NCBI RefSeq assembly: GCF_019175385.1
Contig: NC_083337.1
Coordinates: 19,267,885-19,331,884 of the forward strand
Direction: 5' to 3'
DNA from: Lycium barbarum
Lineage: Eukaryota; Streptophyta; Magnoliopsida; Solanales; Solanaceae
Length of the DNA: 64,000 nucleotides
Shown: positions 57,450 to 64,000 of the stretch, piece by piece
Position numbering within the stretch: position 1 is the stretch's first letter
How the letters are laid out: each line of letters opens with the position of its first letter
Position numbers and translations under genes: made by a program
The notes under the pieces: model-generated
The model's database searches: none
Seen by the model: the letters and a program-made list of their open reading frames with translations, nothing else
Told to the model about the DNA's origin: nothing

Positions 57450-58165
57450 GATATGGGATAAGTTTTGGCTATCTAGTCTAGGTTGCCTAGGACACCACAT
57501 TCCTTATCTCATGTATACGTCTGGTGTGCATAAATATTGTCCAATGTAATTGTAAATGAGATATGAATTATCCCTTGTATACCCCTTTTGGAACGACTAC
57601 GACCTATGTTGGCAGTGGTGTTGAAAGAACGATCAGACTAGTTATTTAGTTGGCTCAAATGGTCTATCTGGAGAAGGTGTAGGTGAAATGGTCATAGTGG
57701 ATACATTGATAAATTCATGGTTTAAGAAAAGGCTATGGGGTTCAGGGCGTGCAGACACAGTTGTGATGATGTCTTTGAACTCACGGGATAAGCCCTAAAA
57801 TATGTAAATATTCTGGTCGGCTAAATAGGGGTGGGGGGGGGGGGGGGGGGGGGGGGGGCAACCGGCAACAGTTAACTTGTCTGCTATGAGTTTTGCTTTG
57901 TGAAGATATTGTTTCACTGTCAGGTCATGTATCTTGTTTCAAATTCTGAAGCTGCATATGGAGGTTAAGAGGTTAAGAATTCTAATGTCGGAAGGGGAAG
58001 AAAAACTGAAGCTGCTAGGGAATTCCATACATCTTTTGTGTTATTCAATCCTATTATGATAGAGACAGATTGATGAGAGAGGCTAAGAATCATCTGATCT
58101 TGTTTAATCTACTGTGTAGGCCGAATTGGTAGAGTCATGAAGATATATGTTCCTTCAACTTTGAC
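57450..58165 (-). pseudogene. Decayed copia gag fragment
   Basis: On the minus strand, with stops and shifts, one reads 'SIIIGLNNTKDVWNSLAAS', 'TVKQYLHKAKLIADKL', then 'GLSREFKDIITTVSARPEP', which is the order of a copia UBN2-type gag. A poly-G tract (57833-57858) sits between the last two blocks. The orientation is opposite to that of the LTR at 56937, so the two may belong to different insertions or to a rearranged one. Confidence 0.55.
57833..57858 (+). repeat. Homopolymer of 26 G
   Basis: Uninterrupted G run, preceded by GGGGT. Unusual in this AT-rich context; the exact length may be uncertain in the assembly. Confidence 0.8.
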
Positions 58166-58438
58166 GAGAGAGGATGGACAATGATGGCTACCATAAACGT
58201 ATCCGTGCAAATTTTGACCACGATGAAAAGCTAGGAGTTTGTGTCTTCCAAAAAGCTAGAGGTGGGACTGTTCATATGCCTTGGAAATACTCACTCTTTG
58301 AGCCAACGTTTAGGGGTTGAATTTAGCGCAAGGTCCATTTAACATGTCATTACTTTCGGTGAGACCCCACATTGAACTCGTGGAGCAACATTTAAATTCC
58401 ATTCTTTTGAATCACCAGGTTTTGTCTATGTTGACTAT

Positions 58439-58706
58439 CACTACTAAATAAATTACTATTTTCCCATTGATTTCTCATTGAAAAATTTTCAGTGACTATT
58501 TCTCACTGAATGTCAGCAGGAAAAACATAAATAGTAGAGTTTTCATACAAAAAATTTATAAAGTTTCCCACCATTTCAATGGAAACCTGTTCCCACCATG
58601 CATTTTCCCAGTGAGATTGTCAGTGGGAATGCTGTGGGAAAATTCTGTTTTATAGCACAAATTTTTCACTCAATGTCGGTGGGAAAAATCTCTTTTGCTA
58701 GTAGTG
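58439..58706. mobile_element. CACTA-type MITE, 268 bp
   Basis: CACTACTAAATAAATTAC... and ...TCTTTTGCTAGTAGTG, with 3-bp duplication TAT on both sides (58436-58438, 58707-58709). The interior repeats 'ttcccactgac/gtcagtggga'-type motifs. Confidence 0.75.
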
Positions 58707-59044
58707 TATTCCATTCCTTGTCACAGAGGTTTTATAGACGCTAATTAGTCTTTTGGGGTTGTAATCGATCTATGATTACTCGTATAACGTGCATTAATGA
58801 ATCATTACTATCTTTTCGTATTTTCATGCATAACGAAATGTATTGATTGAAAAGAAATAATTCTTGCATAGATTTTCATAATTTAAACAATTATATTTGA
58901 AAAGGCCTGCATTCACGTTAGGGGCATATTGGATTTGGTTTGCTCAGGGCACTAGGCACCGGTCGCACAGATCGTGACAATCATATGATACTTGCTTAAC
59001 TTAATTATAGAAAAATATCATTTTTTTAGAATAATTTTATTTTA

Positions 59045-59278
59045 TTTTGAAAAAAAATGCTACTACAAAAAATGAGGTAGATGGTGTAATAATTTGGATG
59101 GAGGAGGAAAGCAAGACTTTTAGCTACCAATACGAGAAAAGACTACGAAGCAAGAGAAAGAGAAGACAAATAGAGAAGGAAAACAATTACTTGCATCCGG
59201 TGTATTAAATCGCAGTTACTTAACTGTAAAAGCTAACACTCTACCCTCCCCAGACCCCACGATGTGGGATTTCACTGG

Positions 59279-59310
<32 letters not shown>

Positions 59311-59502
59311 ATGTTAGCTTTTACAGTTAAGTAACTGCGATTTAATACACCGGATGCAAGTAATTGTTTTCCTTCTCTATTTGTCTTCTCTTTCTCTTGC
59401 TTCGTAGTCTTTTCTCGTATTGGTAGCTAAAAGTCTTGCTTTCCTCCTCCATCCAAATTATTACACCCTGTACCTCATTTTTTGTAGCATTTTTTTTCAA
59501 AA
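59045..59502. repeat. Near-perfect ~190-bp inverted repeat (hairpin)
   Basis: Left arm 59045-59238 and right arm 59312-59502 are reverse complements, differing by one 3-nt indel and two substitutions near the outer end. The loop (59239-59311) is a SINE 3' end. The open frame at 59342-59587 is arm sequence. The right flank 'aagttaacattaaaca' (59513-59528) also repeats the arm/loop border in reverse. Confidence 0.9.
59239..59311 (+). mobile_element. TS/SolS-type SINE 3' tail in the hairpin loop
   Basis: 'ctaccctccccagaccccacgatgtgggatttcactggg' followed by (TTG)n is the diagnostic 3' end of Solanaceae TS-type SINEs. The 5' part is absent, so it is truncated at the hairpin arm. Confidence 0.85.
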
Positions 59503-59994
59503 AAAAAAAAAAAGTTAACATTAAACAATTAAAATAATTTCGTACTAGTTTGGATTTTTTCTTATATATATCCTTGCTTTTAATCAATGTTATTTTCTAA
59601 TGTTTGGAATTTCATTTTCCACTTTTGCATATTTTCGAGGAATGATGTGTGTTATCATCATATTTACATTTAAATACAAAAGAATTCTTAACCTTCTCAT
59701 ATGATATCGAGTGTAAACTACATGTTACGGTTAAATAAAAGAATTATGTATAACGAAAGACTCAAGGTATAAAAAATAGTTGTGCCTGCATAAGGTGTAG
59801 ATACGGTTATTTTGCAGTAAGATCATCGAAGTAGATCTTTGTGCAAATATAGTTTTTTGGAAATTAAAAAAAAAAAAAAACATGAGGAAGGAGAGACTCT
59901 TTAGGTTCAAATTTTGGAATTTTTTTTACGTGTGTTTCATTCGTCTATTAGATGATTAAGTTAACTAGCAGAGAAAGAGAGTCAGATTAACTGG

Positions 59995-60835
59995 GTACTA
60001 CGGGGAGCCTCATAGTGGATTTAGGCCACAGTTTTCTAGACGACCAGCCATGCCGTCATCATCGGCAGCTTAGTCCACAGCCAGCGCACCGCCTCAGCTC
60101 CAGAGGCCTAGGTTTGCTTCATATGCTTATTATGGGAAAAGTTAGAGTTCCAAGGCACTAGGTTTCCAGAAGCAGGGGAGTTCGAGCCAAATGAGGCCAC
60201 CTCGATCGTATTGCAACCAGTGTGGTAGAGAGCATACAGGGTCGTTCCGTGTGGGCACAAATGGGTGTTATTGGTGTGGAGTTCCTGACATATGTATGGA
60301 ACTTCCTAGCACTTTCTCGGGGAGATAGAGGTGCTATGGCTCAGCCGACAAGGTCAGCCGCAATTTCATCATCATCAATATGTCCTCCAGGGCGTGTTCC
60401 TCAGGCCCCAGCAGGCTGTGGCAGAGACAAGGGTGGCGCATCTGGAAAGGATGGTGGCCAGAACCACATGTATGCTTTAGTGGGCCAACATGACCTAGAG
60501 TCATCTCTTGATATGGTCACATTTATATTATCAGTCTCTTCATATGATGTTTATGTGTTGATGGATCCAGGGTCTACTCTGTCATATGCTACTCCATTTG
60601 TTGCTGGAAATTTTGGGATAGTGCCAGAATTGTTAGGTAAACCATTCGTCGTATCTACTCCGGTTGGTGAATTGATTATAGCTAGTAAGGTTTATCGAGA
60701 TTGTACGGTTGCAGTTTGTAGCCGTCTGACCTTTGAAGATTTGATTGAATTGGAGATGGTTGATTTCGATGTTATTATGGGTATGGATTGACTATCGTCT
60801 TGTTACGCCACGCTCAATTGTCTGGCAAGAATCAT
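59995..60835 (+). pseudogene. Ty3/gypsy (Tekay-like) gag-protease fragment
   Basis: The plus strand first reads HSGFRPQFSRRPA and a Pro/Ser-rich linker, broken by stops, then a zinc-knuckle region (CNQCGREHTGSF ... CYWCG) in which the third Cys of the first knuckle is lost. The open frame 60222-60791 carries MYALVGQHDLESS and the protease block VLMDPGSTLSYATPF, with Pro where the DSG motif has Ser, ending in VIMGMD and TGA. This is chromovirus (Tekay/Del-type) order. No RT follows and no LTR was found, so it is a fragment. Confidence 0.75.
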
Positions 60836-60839
60836 ATCG

Positions 60840-61360
60840 TTAGCTTACGATATACCATTATGGGATTAGAGTATCCTACCTACGATGAATAGTGATGGCT
60901 TCTAAAGTATCGTTATGAGTTATAGATTGTTAGTTAAGGTGAATCATATTAAGAATTTTGATTAACATTATCAGGGCCTAGATTGTTACATAAGCTAAAT
61001 CATTTTAAGAACTTTTAGACAATCGTAGATGGGCTGTAACTTCTATTTAAGATGAATCAGGTCAATGACTTTCAAGTGATTATTGATGGGTTATAGATTA
61101 ATCATGTGCGTAGTTTATGGATTACCATTATTGGGTAATAGTCCCTTACCTAAGATGAATCATATTGATAGCTTCTGGGTCATTGTTGATGGGGTATAGA
61201 TCTCTACTTAAGGTAAATCATATCGATAACTTCCAGAATTGTGTCACTAACCTTATGTGATCGTGAATGGAATATAGTTCCTATCTAAGATGAATCATGT
61301 CGTTGACTTCCAGAATTATTATCATTGGGATATAATACTTTACTTGAGATGAACCGTGTT
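60840..61360 (+). repeat. Diverged ~58-bp minisatellite
   Basis: About eight or nine units of the form 'gatgggttatagatc.cctacttaagatgaatcatatcgatgacttccagaattatt'. Clear starts at 61029, 61086, 61131, 61189, 61267 and 61325. It begins directly after the gypsy fragment. Confidence 0.65.
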
Positions 61361-62410
61361 GGAACAGATGTTCCAAACTTACCCGGAAATAAGATAAGTC
61401 GAGCAATATCGTGAAGTGTCATAGATCTTATGTTCGTATAGAGGGTTTCTCTACTCTTATAGTCATTGAGGTTCCTTATGCATTATGTTTTGACAGTCGA
61501 GTCTCTTTATAAGTATCAAGTTTCCATAGCGCAATATAGAGTTCCTTGTATTTGTCGATGATGCGTATAATTAAAGGTGATGACATATTTATGTGATTAA
61601 CTTAATCACCTAATAGACGATGAAAATACATGCAAAAAACTTTCAAAATTTGAACTGAAAGTGTCTAATGGAAACACTTTATTAAGAGTTGAGGTATTCA
61701 ATTGAAACATGACTTTGTTCGAGTGTCTAAATAGAATATCCTGATAAGTTTATGGGGCTAGCTATGTGTTAAGCCAAAAAATTTCTTGATTAATAACTTT
61801 CATATTTTCACGTGAATTCAATAGCTTTTGCTCATATTCTTTCTCTCTATATATATAAAATTCATTGAATATTTATAAAAATTTCATTGTAAATCCTATT
61901 ATTAAATTGTATATTAATTTTAGATTAATATAAGAACTCATAAACTTCAAATCCAAAATCCACCTATGATCAAACACACTTGCCTAACATTATAGATCCA
62001 AGCTGTGTTCTGATGTACTTATTGCCACATTGGATGAATTGTGCACTGAACCATATGTCATTTTTTGATATTCTTCTTAAATTTTGAGTCTCTTTATCAT
62101 CAGAACTCTTGGCTCTGCCACCCTTGATATGCCCCTAGGCCCCAGCTGATGAAATGTCGAAAAGAGAAGATATTTGGAAGTGTGAACTACTTTTGGTTTT
62201 ATCGTTTGTTCCCGTGTTTGTAGCCATGGAAGCATGACTTTTGAGGGATATCTTTACATTGTCAAAGTTGATTCTCTGCCATTATTTATGGATACTTCAG
62301 TAAGAGGGGTGTACATGGGCTGACTCACCCCAAAGTACATTCAAGACAAGAAAGGACATAAATTTAACTTATATCTACCAATAATTTAAAATACTGTTGT
62401 ACTATTAGTA
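61361..62410. other. No gene seen
   Basis: AT-rich. The text around 61360-61560 is less AT-rich but has no open frame. Confidence 0.45.
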
Positions 62411-62663
62411 CTCTCTCTGTCCCAATTTATGTGACACTTTTCGCTTTTCAAGACTGCATGAATTTTAAGCAACATTTTAAGATGTATTTTTTTACCGAAT
62501 TGATATGAGAAAAGTTGCAACTTATAGTACTTTTCATGTAGTTTTCAAATATATAATTTTTAATGTTAAAATATTGAGTTAATCTAATCCAATTTAGCTT
62601 CAAAATTTAGTCAAACTGACTCTCGAAAAACAAAAAGTACCACATAAATTGGGATGAAGGGGG
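62411..62663. mobile_element. Stowaway-type MITE, 253 bp
   Basis: CTCTCTCTGTCCCAATTTATGTG... and ...CACATAAATTGGGATGAAGGGGG form TIRs of the Stowaway consensus (CTCCCTCCGTCCC). The TA duplication is at 62409-62410 and 62664-62665. Confidence 0.8.
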
Positions 62664-62703
62664 TATATCATAACATGCTGTAACATAGTCTGTATAATAT
62701 AAA

Positions 62704-62937
62704 CTTCCTCCGGCTCAATTTATGCGAAAGTTTGATTGGATACAGAGTGTAAGAATAAAAGAAAGACGTTTGAAACTTGTGGTTTAAGACAAATCATAGC
62801 TATTGTGTGGTTATAAATCATTTCAATAAGGGCAATTGAGTAGCTTATGTTAAATTGTTACTAAATATCGAAATTCTCATCCTTTTTGGTATTGACTAAA
62901 GAGAAAAGAATATCACATAAATTAAACCGGATGAAGT
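62704..62937. mobile_element. Second Stowaway-like MITE
   Basis: 'acttcctccggctcaatttatgcga' and 'tcacataaattaaaccggatgaagt' are inverted. It lies about 40 bp beyond the first MITE. More diverged. Confidence 0.65.
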
Positions 62938-64000
62938 ATTATTTTTGAGATAACTAATCCACTTTTCAGGAACGGTTTCTGTGTAAGCTGTTATTGATTC
63001 TGTCGAATCTGTAACTTAAAGACTACATCCGCCTCTGAAAACTAGTATAAAGTACTTATATACTGTCACTGTATTTTACTCTTATAGCATGTTATCTACC
63101 TTATTTTATGTAATTAAATATTTTTAATGACTTGATAGCATAAATATTCTGTTATACTATCGATAAATAAAAGTTAAACTCTTATCAATAGTAGTATATT
63201 GAGAAGGCACATAGTGTTGTTCTTTTTTTTTTGACATAGTGATTTGGGATCTGCAACGATGTAGATTGAAAGCCGAACAAATATATCTGCCCAAAAGATT
63301 CTCAAGGTGTGTTATAATGGATACAACCTAAGAGTATGGCCTTTCCGAAGGAACATACTAACTTGACAACTGGCTCTCATACACTTGGCTTTCAAGTTTG
63401 AAATCCACAGACACCTCTCTAGTGGTACTACCCCTTTAAACAAATAGTGAGACGGTATGCTTTTTCACTTTCTCACCCTCTATTTTATTTAACTTTGTCA
63501 GTAATTTACAGTACTTAATCAATTTTATGGGAAAGAAGGACATTGATGACCAGACTTGTTAACCCTAAGAGAGAAATGTTTAAACTTTAAACAACACATA
63601 AGATGAGGGTCTCATCACGAGGCATATTTTCCACTGTCAACCCTTCCTTTTAGTTTTAGCTGACCAAGGAAATACTGTTAATAGATAAAACGCAGAGTCA
63701 AGATTCGAAATTTATAGATTTTGGATTCTAACTCTTTAAAGCTATTGAGTTCTAAATTTATAATTTATGCATATTAAATAAAAAAATTAAGACAAATATA
63801 AAGTTTGAATCTAAGTTACTTGATTCTGTGAAACTCATACTGAATAAGGTACATCCGCCCCACCTAATGTGCATCATTACAAAATGAAGTGTTATTCAGA
63901 GGGACTTTGGTGATCCGAAATATTACCTTTCCTGATTATCCCAACAAAAGAAGTTTCTAATTTGTCTTCGTCAACTGCTTCTGATGCAAACATAGGAGGA
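62938..64000. other. No gene seen up to the window end
   Basis: No MADS-domain coding sequence on either strand here, and no other recognisable protein. The last 100 bp are less AT-rich and might belong to a neighbouring exon, but cannot be called. Confidence 0.4.

Noticed and set aside
59342..59587. 81-codon minus-strand frame at 59342-59587
   Set aside because: It is one arm of the hairpin, and the basic Lys/Arg-rich peptide reflects purine-rich repeats.

Overview
Overall. This is a plant nuclear window, very probably from Solanaceae. It is AT-rich, has spliced plant-type genes, is dominated by LTR retrotransposons and MITEs, and carries SINE 3' ends with the 'ccccagacccca...gggttgttgttg' signature of Solanaceae TS/SolS SINEs. 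I cannot name the species. Only two host genes are supported, and they converge tail to tail: a complete fructokinase (+ strand, 42522-47857, seven exons, 387 codons plus stop) and the 3' part of a SOC1/TM3-clade MIKC MADS-box gene (- strand, six exons between 55907 and 48772; the MADS-domain exon is not in the window). Everything else is transposable elements, tandem repeats or unassigned AT-rich DNA.

Left part (1-10930). A gypsy-like LTR end (1-356) runs into about 2.3 kb of ~134-bp tandem repeats, with inverted copies of the same unit at 3289-3625 and 3783-3905. Next come two other repeat families (4289-5251, 5395-5890) and a hAT-type MITE with an 8-bp target duplication (5976-6173). An inverted-repeat element (about 8212-10515) has been hit twice, by a Tourist-type MITE and by a solo LTR.

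Nested retrotransposons (10931-29960). A Ty1/copia element with 215-bp LTRs (TSD GTACA) is split in its gag by a full-length antisense Athila-like Ty3/gypsy element of 13.6 kb (11496-25089, TSD ATCAC, tRNA-Asp primer site, gag, pol and a third env-position ORF). Both are broken by stop codons and are not coding-competent.

Mutator-like element (30941-35479). This is the most interesting unit. It is a complete MULE with 157/166-bp terminal inverted repeats and a perfect 9-bp target duplication. It encodes a Plant Mobile Domain (MAIN/MAIL-like) open reading frame that runs, through a single TAG, straight into a truncated MULE transposase with SWIM and CCHC zinc motifs. The junction falls where the transposase's first catalytic Asp block should be.

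Right part (35480-64000). A non-autonomous Mutator-like foldback element (37799-38673, 9-bp TSD), a tRNA-derived SINE and three or four MITEs lead up to the fructokinase promoter. The fructokinase introns carry a 990-bp hAT-like element, a CACTA-like MITE and a SINE fragment, and intron 4 uses a GC-AG splice pair. In the MADS gene, the large K-box intron contains a CACTA-like MITE that was itself hit by a young, same-orientation copia element (147-bp LTRs, TSD GGTAA). The region upstream of the MADS gene's first visible exon (presumably intron 1) holds copia and gypsy fragments, two Stowaway-like MITEs, a CACTA MITE, a ~58-bp minisatellite and a near-perfect 190-bp hairpin with a SINE tail in its loop.

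Limits. All coordinates, splice sites, TSDs and TIRs were read by eye. Family assignments rest on motif recognition, without database searches.
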